Source: Microbacterium oxydans (GTDB lineage Bacteria; Actinomycetota; Actinomycetes; Actinomycetales; Microbacteriaceae). Taken from it: DNA of 64,000 bases. Location of the stretch: NCBI RefSeq assembly GCF_000956525.1, contig NZ_JYIW01000020.1:1-64000 (forward strand). The letters are read 5' to 3'. Of this stretch, positions 34,126 to 42,708 are shown one piece after another. Below the pieces are notes generated by a model. That model had not been told where the DNA came from, made no database searches, and saw only the letters and a program-made list of their open reading frames with translations. The first letter of the stretch is position 1, and each line of letters opens with the position of its first letter. The translations under genes and the position numbers were made by a program.

Positions 34126-34195
34126 TCGGGAGGAGAACTCCTGCTCGGGAGGAGGATTGCGGCTCAAGGCTCCTCCCCAGGCCGAGAACTCCGCC
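34126..34195. repeat. Right palindrome of the DUF559 gene pair
   Basis: The inverted counterpart of 33122-33193. The shared part reads, in reverse, GGGGAGGAGCCTTGAGCC, then AATCCTCCTCCCGAGC and GAGTTCTCCTCCCGA. It lies 106 bases upstream of the DUF559 start. Confidence 0.85.
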
Positions 34196-34207
34196 GCAGC
34201 ACGCAAA

Positions 34208-34237
34208 AGGGGCGAGGATCCGAAGATCCTCGCCCCT
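34208..34237 (-). terminator. Intrinsic terminator of rpmB-rpmG-rpsN with a UUCG tetraloop
   Basis: Perfect 13-base arms AGGGGCGAGGATC and complement, with loop CGAA on the plus strand, which is UUCG in the minus-strand RNA. TTTT follows the stem. This is a textbook stable terminator 15 bases after rpsN. Confidence 0.93.
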
Positions 34238-34251
34238 CTGTCTGCTGAGAC

Positions 34252-34557
34252 TTACCAGCTGGACTTGGTGACACCCGGCAGCTCGCCACGGTGTGCCATG
34301 TCACGGAAGCGGACACGCGAGATGCCGAACTTCGTGAGGACACCGCGGGGGCGGCCGTCGATGACATCGCGCGAACGCACGCGAGCCGGCGACGCGTTGC
34401 GCGGCAGCTTCTGCAGGCCGACGCGTGCGGCCTCGCGGGCCTCGTCGGTGGCGTTCGGGTCGATGAGGGTCTTCTTCAGCTCGGCGCGACGCTCTGCGTA
34501 CCGCTCGACGATGACCTTGCGCTGCTCGTTGCGAGCGATCTTGCTCTTCTTAGCCAT
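34252..34557 (-). CDS. rpsN: 30S ribosomal protein S14, zinc-free type
   Basis: A 101-residue S14 of the long, cysteine-free class. [21 protein letters not shown] at the start and [25 protein letters not shown] near the end are the conserved parts. It assembles into the head of the small subunit. It follows rpmG by three bases and is the last gene of the three-gene operon. Confidence 0.97.
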   Translation of the reverse strand: MAKKSKIARNEQRKVIVERYAERRAELKKTLIDPNATDEAREAARVGLQKLPRNASPARVRSRDVIDGRPRGVLTKFGISRVRFRDMAHRGELPGVTKSSW

Positions 34558-34560
34558 TGA

Positions 34561-34731
34561 TCAACGCTCCTCTCGGAATTCGACGTGCTGACGGATGACC
34601 GGGTCGTACTTCTTGAGCACGAGGCGGTCGGGGGTGTTGCGGCGGTTCTTCTTCGTCACGTACGTGTAACCCGTACCTGCCGTCGAACGCAGCTTGATGA
34701 TCGGACGGACGTCCTGAGCCTTCTTGGCCAT
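34561..34731 (-). CDS. rpmG: 50S ribosomal protein L33, zinc-free type
   Basis: A 56-residue L33 with the conserved [20 protein letters not shown] and the end [13 protein letters not shown]. No cysteines are present, so this is the zinc-independent form. The start shares one base with the rpmB stop (TAATG). Confidence 0.97.
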   Translation of the reverse strand: MAKKAQDVRPIIKLRSTAGTGYTYVTKKNRRNTPDRLVLKKYDPVIRQHVEFREER

Positions 34732-34967
34732 TAGAGCTTCACACCCTTCGCCTGGAGGTCCTTGACCACGTTCTCGATGCCGCGGACGTCGATCACCTTG
34801 ATGCCCTTGGCGGACACGTTGAGCGTGATCTTGCGACCGAGCGACGCGACGAAATAGGTCTTCTTCTGCACGTTCGGGTCGAAGCGGCGCTTCGTCCGGC
34901 GGTGCGAGTGCGAGACGTTGTGACCGAAGCCGGGAACAGCTCCTGTCACCTGGCACACTGCTGCCAT
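34731..34967 (-). CDS. rpmB: 50S ribosomal protein L28
   Basis: A 78-residue L28 starting [29 protein letters not shown]. It carries a single cysteine (Cys5), so it lacks the paired CxxC zinc site of C+ L28 proteins. AAGGAG precedes the ATG. It leads the rpmB-rpmG-rpsN operon. Confidence 0.96.
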   Translation of the reverse strand: MAAVCQVTGAVPGFGHNVSHSHRRTKRRFDPNVQKKTYFVASLGRKITLNVSAKGIKVIDVRGIENVVKDLQAKGVKL

Positions 34968-34985
34968 GATTACTCCTTCATTACC

Positions 34986-35005
34986 GTGAGGCCGGACGGC
35001 CTCAC
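34986..35005 (-). promoter_or_regulatory. Perfect leader hairpin just upstream of the rpmB ribosome site
   Basis: GTGAGGCC-GGAC-GGCCTCAC gives an 8-base stem and 4-base loop. On the minus strand it ends 18 bases before the rpmB ATG, immediately before the GAAGGAG. It could affect translation of the ribosomal operon or serve in autoregulation. No Zur-like box is seen near it. Confidence 0.55.
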
Positions 35006-35060
35006 CCAAGATCCCTTGTCTGCATGCGATGCCACCCCTCGAGGCCGCACAGCATGCGAA

Positions 35061-35082
35061 CTGCGCACAGGAGTGTGCGCAG
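35061..35082 (-). terminator. Hairpin after the GH36 gene
   Basis: Eight-base arms CTGCGCAC and GTGCGCAG with a six-base loop lie 29 bases after the alpha-galactosidase stop. There is no strong T-run, so its role as a terminator is moderate in confidence. Confidence 0.5.
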
Positions 35083-35111
35083 ACAAAGAGTCAGTCTAGC
35101 ACGGCGGATGC

Positions 35112-37232
35112 TCAGAGCCGGACGGCCTCGAGCAGCAGCGCGGACCCCGGCGCGAGGAGCGGCAGCGGCACGCCGACGGACTCGAGGAACGAGCCCGTCG
35201 CCTCGATCCCGGCATCCAGCCAGGCCGGGTCGGCGACCTGATGCCGAGCGACAGCGCCGAGCTCCTCCCGCACCCGCAGGCGGTAGCGCTCCCCTGCGAG
35301 CAGTCCGGGGATGCGCGTGCGCGGCGTGAACGCGTCGACCGAGGTGCCGAGCCTGACCCAGGCGAACACGCCGCGCGAGCCGTCCACCGCGACGACACCG
35401 TGCAGCATCGTCTCCTCGTCGACCGCATCGGCGCGCACGGTGACCCCTGAGTGCAGCAGCGGACGCAGCTCGCGGTACAGCGCCGTCCACCGCGTCAGCG
35501 CCTCACGCTCCTCCGACGTGCAGCGCGTGATGTCCCACTCGATGCCGGCGTGTCCGAACAGCGCCGTCGTCATCCGGAACGGCAGGGATGCCGCGCGATG
35601 CGTCGTCTCGGCGATCGGCGGCCCCACGTGCGAACCGACGACCTCCGGAGGCACCAGCGTTCCAGTCCAGCGCTGGATGCGCTGCCGCTCGACCGGATCG
35701 TTCGAGTCCGAGGCCCAGACGCGCTGCGTGCGCTGCAGCACACCGAGGTCGACTCTGGCGCCTCCGCTCGCGCACGACTCGACCTCCAACGACGGATGCC
35801 GCTCGCGCAGCGCGTCGAGCAGGGCGTAGAACGCGGTCGTCTGCGCGTGGACGGCCGCGCGACCGGTGCGCGGCGACACGGCGGCATGCAGGTCTCGGTT
35901 GTGGTCCCACTTGATGAAGTCGATGCCGACCTCGGCAACCAGGGTGTCGATGCGCTCGAGCAGGGAGGCCGCGGCATCCGGGTTCGTGAGGTCGAGCACC
36001 TTCTGGTGCCGCCAGGTCGCGGAATCGGGCGATGCCTGCAGGATCCAGTCCGGATGCTCCGCTGCGAGGTCGGACACGGGGTTCACCATCTCCGGCTCGA
36101 ACCACAGCCCGAACTGCATCCCGAGGGCGTGCACGTGGTCGGCGAGCGGCCGCAGGCCATCCGGCCATTTTGCGAGGTCGATGTGCCAGTCACCGAGGCC
36201 CGACCAGTCGTCCGGACGCCCGCGGAACCATCCGTCGTCGAGCACGAACCGTTCGACGCCGACGGATGCCGCGGCATCGGCGAGCGCCGTGATCGCGGCG
36301 GGATCGTGGTCGAAGTAGACCGCCTCCCAGGTGTTGAGCACGAGGGGACGGGGCGTCGTGGGATGCGCGTCGAACGAGCGCACGGTCCGGTGCAGCCGGG
36401 CCGACACCGAATCGAGCCCCTGCGCTCCGTACGTCAGGTACACGACCGGAGAGACGTAGGTCTCTCCGGTCGCGAGACGGATCTCGCCCGGCAGCAGCAG
36501 CTCGCCCCCGCCCAGCACGGCACCGTGCACGCCTGCGCCCTCGGGCAGCCGCTCCACCCCGACCTCGAGGTCACCGCTCCACGCGACGTGCGCTGTCCAC
36601 ACCTCGCCGGCGCGGAAGCCGAAGCCGTCGGTGCCGACCGCGGTGAGGAACGGCGCGTCGTGCCCTCCCCTGCCGCGCCGCACCTGGCGCAGGTGGGTGC
36701 CGTGGCGCAGCGCACCGCGCTGCGGGTGCCGCTCGCCCGTCCAACGGCCGGTGTGGTCGAGCACCTCCGTCGCGTGCGCCGGCACCGGCAGCAGCACCCT
36801 GGCCGCGAGCAGGTCGAGCGGTGCATCGACCGCGGCGGTGCTCGTGACCGACACCTGCGCCGCCAGCACACCCGCGGCGTCGAGACGCAGGTCGAGGACG
36901 ACGGATGCGCCGGCAGCGGCATCCTCGTACTCCACGCGCAGCGAGGTCGGAGTGGCTGTCGACCCGACCTGCCGCAGCAGCGGGGCGCTGTGCAGGCCGC
37001 CGCGATGCCACGCGATCGCCGGGGCACCGGACCAGCCGTCGGCCTCGACCGCGAGCAGCGGGAAGACCCTGGCGTCGTCGAACGAGCTGAAGGTCACCGC
37101 CCCGGTCGATGTCGCGGCGAGCGCATCGACGTCGGCGGAGTCGAGCTCGGCCCCCCAATGCAGCAGGCGAGCGCCGGTGAGGTCGATGACGACGCTCACG
37201 CCGCCCGAGGTCAGGTGGACGAGTTCGCTCAT
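35112..37232 (-). CDS. Alpha-galactosidase, glycoside hydrolase family 36
   Basis: A 706-residue GH36 enzyme that removes alpha-galactosyl ends from oligosaccharides such as raffinose or melibiose. The barrel shows NTWEAVYFDHD (300-310), FVLDDGWFRGR (329-339), WFEPEMVNP (377-385), and the nucleophile in IKWDHNRD (Asp443). The acid/base is likely Asp509 in VWASDSND. No signal peptide, so it acts in the cytoplasm on imported sugar. It is the last gene of the galactoside operon, after the binding protein and its terminator hairpin, and starts after GGAGCGGCA. Confidence 0.95.
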   Translation of the reverse strand: MSELVHLTSGGVSVVIDLTGARLLHWGAELDSADVDALAATSTGAVTFSSFDDARVFPLLAVEADGWSGAPAIAWHRGGLHSAPLLRQVGSTATPTSLRVEYEDAAAGASVVLDLRLDAAGVLAAQVSVTSTAAVDAPLDLLAARVLLPVPAHATEVLDHTGRWTGERHPQRGALRHGTHLRQVRRGRGGHDAPFLTAVGTDGFGFRAGEVWTAHVAWSGDLEVGVERLPEGAGVHGAVLGGGELLLPGEIRLATGETYVSPVVYLTYGAQGLDSVSARLHRTVRSFDAHPTTPRPLVLNTWEAVYFDHDPAAITALADAAASVGVERFVLDDGWFRGRPDDWSGLGDWHIDLAKWPDGLRPLADHVHALGMQFGLWFEPEMVNPVSDLAAEHPDWILQASPDSATWRHQKVLDLTNPDAAASLLERIDTLVAEVGIDFIKWDHNRDLHAAVSPRTGRAAVHAQTTAFYALLDALRERHPSLEVESCASGGARVDLGVLQRTQRVWASDSNDPVERQRIQRWTGTLVPPEVVGSHVGPPIAETTHRAASLPFRMTTALFGHAGIEWDITRCTSEEREALTRWTALYRELRPLLHSGVTVRADAVDEETMLHGVVAVDGSRGVFAWVRLGTSVDAFTPRTRIPGLLAGERYRLRVREELGAVARHQVADPAWLDAGIEATGSFLESVGVPLPLLAPGSALLLEAVRL

Positions 37233-37261
37233 TGCCGCTCCAAACGATCCGGGACGAAAAA

Positions 37262-37295
37262 GCAGGCCCGCCCGTGAGCATACGGGCGGGCCTGC
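37262..37295 (-). terminator. Intrinsic terminator after the galactoside-binding-protein gene
   Basis: Perfect 14-base arms GCAGGCCCGCCCGT and complement with a six-base loop, followed by TTTTTCG on the minus strand. It lies 10 bases after the binding-protein stop and just before the GH36 gene, so it may lower GH36 expression relative to the transporter. Confidence 0.93.
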
Positions 37296-37304
37296 GGATG
37301 GTGG

Positions 37305-38636
37305 TTACTCCTTGACGGGGATCGACGCGGCCTTGAGCGCGTCGATCGTGGCCGTCTGGCCCTTCTCGATCGCGTCGAGCAGCGTGCCGTTGCCGCTGAC
37401 GGCGGCCTTGAACCCGTCTGACACGTCCGCGTAGGTCTGGGTCATGGTCGGGCCCCACGCGAAGTCGGGCGAGACCTGCGTCGCGGCGTCGGCGAAGATG
37501 TCGTAGATCTTCTGTCCGCCGTAGAAGTCCACGCCCTCGGCGTAGACCGGGAGCTTCAGACCGGCGGTGGTGGCCGGGTAGAGGTTCGCGGCCTCGGCGA
37601 GCGCGGTCAGCGCCTCATCGGAGGTGTTGAGCCACAGCGCGAACTTCGCCGCCTCGTACACGTGCTCGCTGCCCTTGAGGACTGCGGTCGACGAGCCGCC
37701 CCAGTTGCCGGCTGCGGAGCCACCCTTCTCCCACTGCGGGAGCGGTGCGACAGCCCAGTCGCCCGCAGTGTCCGGCGCGCCGCTCGAGATCGAGTTGGCA
37801 CCCCAGACGGCGGAGTTCCAGGTCCAGACCTCGCCGGAGTTGTAGGCGTTGTTCCACTCGTCGCTCCACGCGGGGACCGTGGCGACGAGGTCGTCGTCGA
37901 GCATGCTCTGCCAGTAGTCCGCGACCGTGGTGGTGGCGTCGTCCGCGAGCGAGACGGTCCAGCCTGCATCGTCGCTCGAGAACCACTGCGCGCCGTCCTG
38001 CCAGGCGAAGCCGGCGAACTGGTTGATGTCGGACTGCGAGAAGTTGGTGATGTAACCGCCGAGTGCACGGATCTTCACGGCGGCGTCGCGGTACTCGTCC
38101 CACGTGGTGGGGATCGCGATGCCGTTCTGCTCGAACAGGTCGGTCCGGTAGAACAGGGCCATGGGGCCGGTGTCCTGCGGGATGCCGTAGACGCTGTCGG
38201 TGCCGAGCGTGACCTGACCCCATGCCCAGTCGACGAAGTCGCCTTCGGCAGCGACGACGTCTTCGCACGCGCTCAGGTCTTCGACGCCGTCCTGCACGAG
38301 GAAGTTCGGCAGTGCGTCGTACTCGATCTGGCCGAGGTCGGGTGCGTCGCCCGCCTTGATCTGGTTGAAGAAGTTCTGGTACGTGCCACCGTTGCCGTTC
38401 GGGCCGGTCTGCACCTTGACCTGGATCTCGGGGTTGGCGTCGTTCCAGATCTTCACGACGTCTTCGATGCCGGGGATCCAGGAGGTGAACTCGAGCGTGA
38501 CGTCGCCGTCCGCCGGGGTGCAGGAGGCTGCGCTGTCGCTGCCGGTGCTGTCTCCGCCGCCGGCGGAGCAGCCTGCGAGCGCGAACGCCGAGATGGCGAT
38601 GACTGCGGCCGCTGCCTTCTTCTTCGAATGCTGCAT
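37305..38636 (-). CDS. Sugar ABC transporter substrate-binding lipoprotein (SBP family 1)
   Basis: A 443-residue lipoprotein. The signal peptide ends in ALAGC (Cys about 23), and a Ser/Gly linker follows. VTLEFTSWIPGIEDVVKIWNDANP is the typical opening of family 1 sugar-binding proteins. AAKFALWLNTSDEALTALA near 340 is the conserved C-terminal hinge part. ATG at 38636 has AAAGGGAT in front; an ATG 15 bases upstream is possible. With the two permeases it forms a CUT1 importer, probably for galactosides. The ATPase is not in the operon and would be shared with other importers. Confidence 0.92.
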   Translation of the reverse strand: MQHSKKKAAAAVIAISAFALAGCSAGGGDSTGSDSAASCTPADGDVTLEFTSWIPGIEDVVKIWNDANPEIQVKVQTGPNGNGGTYQNFFNQIKAGDAPDLGQIEYDALPNFLVQDGVEDLSACEDVVAAEGDFVDWAWGQVTLGTDSVYGIPQDTGPMALFYRTDLFEQNGIAIPTTWDEYRDAAVKIRALGGYITNFSQSDINQFAGFAWQDGAQWFSSDDAGWTVSLADDATTTVADYWQSMLDDDLVATVPAWSDEWNNAYNSGEVWTWNSAVWGANSISSGAPDTAGDWAVAPLPQWEKGGSAAGNWGGSSTAVLKGSEHVYEAAKFALWLNTSDEALTALAEAANLYPATTAGLKLPVYAEGVDFYGGQKIYDIFADAATQVSPDFAWGPTMTQTYADVSDGFKAAVSGNGTLLDAIEKGQTATIDALKAASIPVKE

Positions 38637-38730
38637 GTCGATCCCTTTCATGGATGCGATGTGATGCGGGTGTTGGGTGGTGCGTGATGGGGTGGTGCGA
38701 TGCCGCGCGGTCGGTCCGCGCGGCGCCTGC

Positions 38731-39636
38731 TCACTTCAGGGCGCCGGCGCCCAGTCCGTTGCGCCAGAAGCGCTGGAGCAGGAGGAAGGTGACGATCAGC
38801 GGGATGACCGACAGCAGGGCGCCGATCAGGACCAGACCGCGCAGCTCGGGGAGCTGGTTCAGCTGGTTGTTCCAGTTGTAGAGACCGAAGACGACCGGGA
38901 AGAGCTCTTCGCTGCGCAGCATGATCATCGGCAGGAAGAAGTTGTTCCAGATGGCGACGAACTGGAAGAGGAACATCGTCACCAGCGCCGGGGTCATCAG
39001 TCGGATGCTGACCGTGAAGAACGTGCGGATCTCGCCGGCACCGTCGAGACGGCTCGCCTCGAGCAGCTCATCCGGCACTGACGATGCGGCGAAGATGCGA
39101 GCGAGGTAGACGCCGAACGGGCTGACGATGGATGGCAGGAACACCGACCAGAAGGTGTTGGTCAGCTGCGCCTGGCTGAAGATGAGGAACAGCGGGAGCG
39201 CGAGCGCCGTCGCGGGCACGAGCACGCCGCCCAGCACGATGTCGAACAGCAGGTCGCGGCCGGGGAACCGGTATTTCGCGAGTGCGTACCCGGCCATGGC
39301 GGCCAGCAGGGTGGCGATCGCCCCGCCGAGCGCGGCGTAGAGCACCGAGTTCAGCAACCAGCGCAGGTAGATGCCGTCGCGGTAGGTGAAGAGCTCGGCG
39401 ATGTTGTCGAACAGGTGGAAGTCGGCGAACCAGAGCGGAGCCGTGGTCAGGATGTCGCCAGTCTCCTTGCTCGATGCGACGAGCAGCCACCACAGCGGCA
39501 GCAGGAAGTAGACCGTGAACACGGCCATGATCAGCATGGCGCCGGTGCGCGAGATGCCCGATTCGCGGGCTGCCCTGCCCCGCTGCCCTGCACTGCGGGG
39601 AGAGCGCCCCGGTGCGACGATCGACATGGTGCTCAT
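38731..39636 (-). CDS. Carbohydrate ABC transporter permease (MalG type)
   Basis: A 301-residue permease of the CUT1 class. Six membrane segments are predicted. The EAA loop is PDELLEASRLDGAGEIRTFF (near 195), which contacts the ATPase. ATG at 39636 overlaps the stop of the other permease by four bases. It is one of the pair with the gene at 39633. Confidence 0.93.
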   Translation of the reverse strand: MSTMSIVAPGRSPRSAGQRGRAARESGISRTGAMLIMAVFTVYFLLPLWWLLVASSKETGDILTTAPLWFADFHLFDNIAELFTYRDGIYLRWLLNSVLYAALGGAIATLLAAMAGYALAKYRFPGRDLLFDIVLGGVLVPATALALPLFLIFSQAQLTNTFWSVFLPSIVSPFGVYLARIFAASSVPDELLEASRLDGAGEIRTFFTVSIRLMTPALVTMFLFQFVAIWNNFFLPMIMLRSEELFPVVFGLYNWNNQLNQLPELRGLVLIGALLSVIPLIVTFLLLQRFWRNGLGAGALK

Positions 39637-40562
39637 GCGTTCTGCTCCTTGCGCTGCATGTACTTCATGAATCCGAACGACAACACGAACGTCGTCACCG
39701 CCAGCACGACCGAGAAGGCGGCCGCCAGGTTGGTGTTGGGGATGGATGCCGTGGCGTACACGGTCATGTTCGGGGTGAACGTGCTGGTGACCGCCGAGCT
39801 GAACGACCGGAACACCTGGGGCTCGGCGAGCAGCTGCAGCGTTCCGATGATCGAGAAGATCGCGGTCATCACGATGGCCGGACGCACGAGCGGGATCTTG
39901 ATCGACCAGGCGATGCGCCACTGGCTGGCACCGTCGAGGCGGGCGGCCTCGTACAGCTCCTGCGGGATCGACAGCAGCGCCGAGTAGATGATCAGCATGT
40001 TGTAGCCGACGTAGACCCAGGTCACGACATTCGCGATCGACCACAGCACGAGGTCGGCGCCGAGGAAGTCGATGTGCTTGGTGATCGCGGTGAACGGCGA
40101 CAGGTTGGGCGAGAACAGCGAGCCCCACATGATCGCGGCGATCACGCCCGGCACCGCGTACGGCACGAAGAACGCGAGGCGGAAGAACCGCTTGCCCCGC
40201 ACGAGCGGCGAGTCCAGCAGCAGGGCGAACACCAGCGCGAGGCCGAGCATGACCGGCACCTGCACGACGCCGAACATGAGCATGCGGCCCATCGAGCTCC
40301 AGAACGCCTCGTTCTGGAAGACGAGCGCGTACTGGGTGAGGCCGCCGAACACCTGCTCGGCCTTGCCGAAGGTGCCGTCGCGCTTGACGACGAGCAGCGA
40401 CTGCCAGAACGCGTAGGCGATGGGCACGACGTAGAACAGCGCGAACAGCACGCCGAAGGGCACGATCAGGAACGCGATGGCGCCCTTGTGCGGAATGCGT
40501 CGGCGGCGAGCGGGCTCGACCCGATCGGAGCCGACCGCCGCCGCGGTGAGCGTGGTGGTCAT
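39633..40562 (-). CDS. Carbohydrate ABC transporter permease (MalF type)
   Basis: A 309-residue permease of the CUT1 class with six predicted membrane segments. The EAA loop is PQELYEAARLDGASQWRIAW (near 200). The start ATG overlaps the GH42 stop by four bases, so enzyme and transporter are coupled. A 30-residue cytoplasmic tail rich in Arg precedes the first membrane segment. Confidence 0.93.
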   Translation of the reverse strand: MTTTLTAAAVGSDRVEPARRRRIPHKGAIAFLIVPFGVLFALFYVVPIAYAFWQSLLVVKRDGTFGKAEQVFGGLTQYALVFQNEAFWSSMGRMLMFGVVQVPVMLGLALVFALLLDSPLVRGKRFFRLAFFVPYAVPGVIAAIMWGSLFSPNLSPFTAITKHIDFLGADLVLWSIANVVTWVYVGYNMLIIYSALLSIPQELYEAARLDGASQWRIAWSIKIPLVRPAIVMTAIFSIIGTLQLLAEPQVFRSFSSAVTSTFTPNMTVYATASIPNTNLAAAFSVVLAVTTFVLSFGFMKYMQRKEQNA

Positions 40563-42568
40563 ACATCCTCCTTGATGATGCGGACCGCCCCGGCCGGCAC
40601 GAAGCCGGTGGCTGGAGCGTCGGTCACGAGGTCGTGCCCGGTGGTGGAGATCTCGACCCCGGTTTCGCCGTGGTTGATGATGAAGAGGAAGCTGCCGGCA
40701 GCACCGGCGCGACGCACGATCTCGACGTCGTGATTCGCGCCGGGGTGCGCTTCGACGCCGGCGGTGCCTGCCAGTCGTGCCATGAGGTCGCGGTACGCGA
40801 TGCGGTCGGGCTGGGTCGCGGCGAACCACGCTTCGCCTGCTCCTGCCGAGCGGCGGGTCAGCGCGGGTCCACCGGCGGAGGGTCCGTCGGCGAACGATGC
40901 CACGACTTCGGCATCCGTGACCTCCAGCCGTTCCGACCACACCGAGCCGGTCGTCCCGTCGGTGAGGAAGACGCTCTCGTCGGGCAGCAGCGGGGCGAAC
41001 TCCTCGGAGCGGATGCCGAGCAGGTCGCGGAACGCGCCGGGGTAGCCGCCGGTGCGCACCCGATCCTCTTCGTCGACGATGCCGCTGAAGAAGGTGATCA
41101 GCGCCGTCGCGCCGTGCTCGACCGCCGTCGCGATGGCTGCGGCATCCGCATCGCTGATGAGGTGCAGCGCCGGCACGATCAGCAGCCGATAGCCGTCGAG
41201 GTCGCCGCCGGGGCGCACGACATCGGTGGTGATACCGGCGTCGGCCAGTGCCCGGTGCGCTGCATGCACCTGACCGAGGTAGGTGAGCGCCTCGCTGGGC
41301 CGCCCCTCGTTCTCGACAGCCCACCAGCTCTCCCAGGAGAAGAGGAGTGCGGCATCGGCGACGACCTCGGTGCCGGCGATTTCGCCGAGCCGATCGAGGA
41401 GTCCGCCGAGCTCGACGACCTCGCGCCACTGCGCCGAGTCCTCGCCTGCGTGCGGCACGAGGGCGGTGTGGTACTTCTCAGCGCCCTGCGTCGACGCGCG
41501 CCACTGGAAGAAGCAGATGCCGTCGGCACCGCGGGCGACGTGCGCGGCGACGTTGCGCTGCAGCTCGCCGCGGTCCTTGGCGAGGTTGTACGGCTGCCAG
41601 TTGACGGCACCGGTCGAGGTCTCCATGAGCAGCCACGGCGCACCCTGCGCGAGACCGCGGGTGAGGTCGGCGGCGAACGAGAGCTCGCCGCGAGCGTCGT
41701 CGAGGCGGCGGTCGAGGTAGTGGTCGTTGGCGATGAGATCCATCTCGCCAGCCCAGGTCCAGTAGTCGAGGTTGCGGATGTGCGCCGTGACCATGAAGTT
41801 GGTCGTCACCGGCACCTCGCTGCGCTCGCGCAGGATCGCGGCCTCTGCACGGTAGAGCGACAGCTGCTCGTCCGAGCTGAACCGCTGGAAGTCGAGGATC
41901 TGGCCGGGGTTGCGCAGCGAGAGTGCCTGGGCCGGCACCCGCACATCGTCGAAGTCGCTGTAGCGCTGGCTCCAGAACGTGGTGCCCCACGCCCGGTTGA
42001 GCGCGTCGATGTCGTCGTAGCGGTCGCGCAGCCAGCCGCGGAACGCCTCGGCGCTCGTGTCGCAGTAGCAGAGGGCGTTGTGGCAGCCGAGCTCGTTCGA
42101 CACGTGCCAGAGAGCGACGGCCGGGTGGTTGCCGTAGCGCTCGGCCACGCGGGTGACGACGTCGGCGGCATAGGCGCGGAACAGCGGCGAGCTCGGGCAG
42201 TAGCCCTGGCGCCCGCCCTGCTGGAAGACGGTGCCGTCTTCGCCGACCGGCAGGATCTCGGGGTGCGCGGCGGTGACCCATGGTGCGGGTGAGGCGGTGC
42301 CGGTGCCGAGGTTGATGCGGATGCCGGCGGCGTGCAGCAGTCCGATGATCTCGTCGAGTGCGCTGAAGTCCCACACTCCCCTGGCCGGGTTGATCGACGA
42401 CCAGCCGAAGATGTTGATGGCAACGAGTCCGACGCCGGCCGCCTGCATGAGGCGCACGTCCTCCGGCCAGACGCTGCGATCCCACTGCTCCGGGTTGTAG
42501 TCGCATCCGAAGACGAGGCCGCGCCCTGCGGAGAGGGTGGCGATGCGGTCGGACACTGCGGCGGCCAT
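40559..42568 (-). CDS. Beta-galactosidase, glycoside hydrolase family 42
   Basis: A 669-residue GH42 enzyme. The acid/base is Glu159 in WHVSNELG and the nucleophile is Glu316 in LLMETSTG. Cys124, Cys162, Cys167 and Cys169 match the zinc-cluster positions of the family. GCDYNPEQW near residue 21 is the typical start of the barrel. No signal peptide; it acts inside the cell on imported beta-galactosides. ATG at 42568 follows AAAGGAG. First gene of the operon under the LacI-type regulator, whose operator lies 26 bases upstream. Confidence 0.95.
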   Translation of the reverse strand: MAAAVSDRIATLSAGRGLVFGCDYNPEQWDRSVWPEDVRLMQAAGVGLVAINIFGWSSINPARGVWDFSALDEIIGLLHAAGIRINLGTGTASPAPWVTAAHPEILPVGEDGTVFQQGGRQGYCPSSPLFRAYAADVVTRVAERYGNHPAVALWHVSNELGCHNALCYCDTSAEAFRGWLRDRYDDIDALNRAWGTTFWSQRYSDFDDVRVPAQALSLRNPGQILDFQRFSSDEQLSLYRAEAAILRERSEVPVTTNFMVTAHIRNLDYWTWAGEMDLIANDHYLDRRLDDARGELSFAADLTRGLAQGAPWLLMETSTGAVNWQPYNLAKDRGELQRNVAAHVARGADGICFFQWRASTQGAEKYHTALVPHAGEDSAQWREVVELGGLLDRLGEIAGTEVVADAALLFSWESWWAVENEGRPSEALTYLGQVHAAHRALADAGITTDVVRPGGDLDGYRLLIVPALHLISDADAAAIATAVEHGATALITFFSGIVDEEDRVRTGGYPGAFRDLLGIRSEEFAPLLPDESVFLTDGTTGSVWSERLEVTDAEVVASFADGPSAGGPALTRRSAGAGEAWFAATQPDRIAYRDLMARLAGTAGVEAHPGANHDVEIVRRAGAAGSFLFIINHGETGVEISTTGHDLVTDAPATGFVPAGAVRIIKEDV

Positions 42569-42593
42569 GCGAGGCGCTCCTTTGCGGATCATG

Positions 42594-42607
42594 TGTGCAC
42601 GTGCACA
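42594..42607. promoter_or_regulatory. LacI-type operator 1, TGTGCACGTGCACA
   Basis: A perfect 14-base palindrome 26 bases upstream of the GH42 start. A second copy with one mismatch lies at 42640-42653. Both sit between the divergent GH42 operon and the LacI-family gene, so they are probably bound by that regulator. Confidence 0.82.
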
Positions 42608-42639
42608 GTTCGCGACATGAATGCAGCGATCGGAATTTC

Positions 42640-42653
42640 TGTGAACGTGCACA
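42640..42653. promoter_or_regulatory. LacI-type operator 2, TGTGAACGTGCACA
   Basis: Matches operator 1 at 13 of 14 positions. The centres are 46 bases apart, about 4.4 helical turns. It lies 56 bases before the LacI-family start and could mediate autoregulation. Confidence 0.78.
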
Positions 42654-42708
42654 CATCGTCGCATGTCGCGCTGAATCCCGTCAAGTCGGGGTCGCTAGGC
42701 TGTCGATC

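Noticed and set aside
34252-34967. Zur control of rpmB-rpmG-rpsN
   Set aside because: The proteins are zinc-free, but no TGATAAT-type palindrome like that before znuA is present upstream of rpmB.
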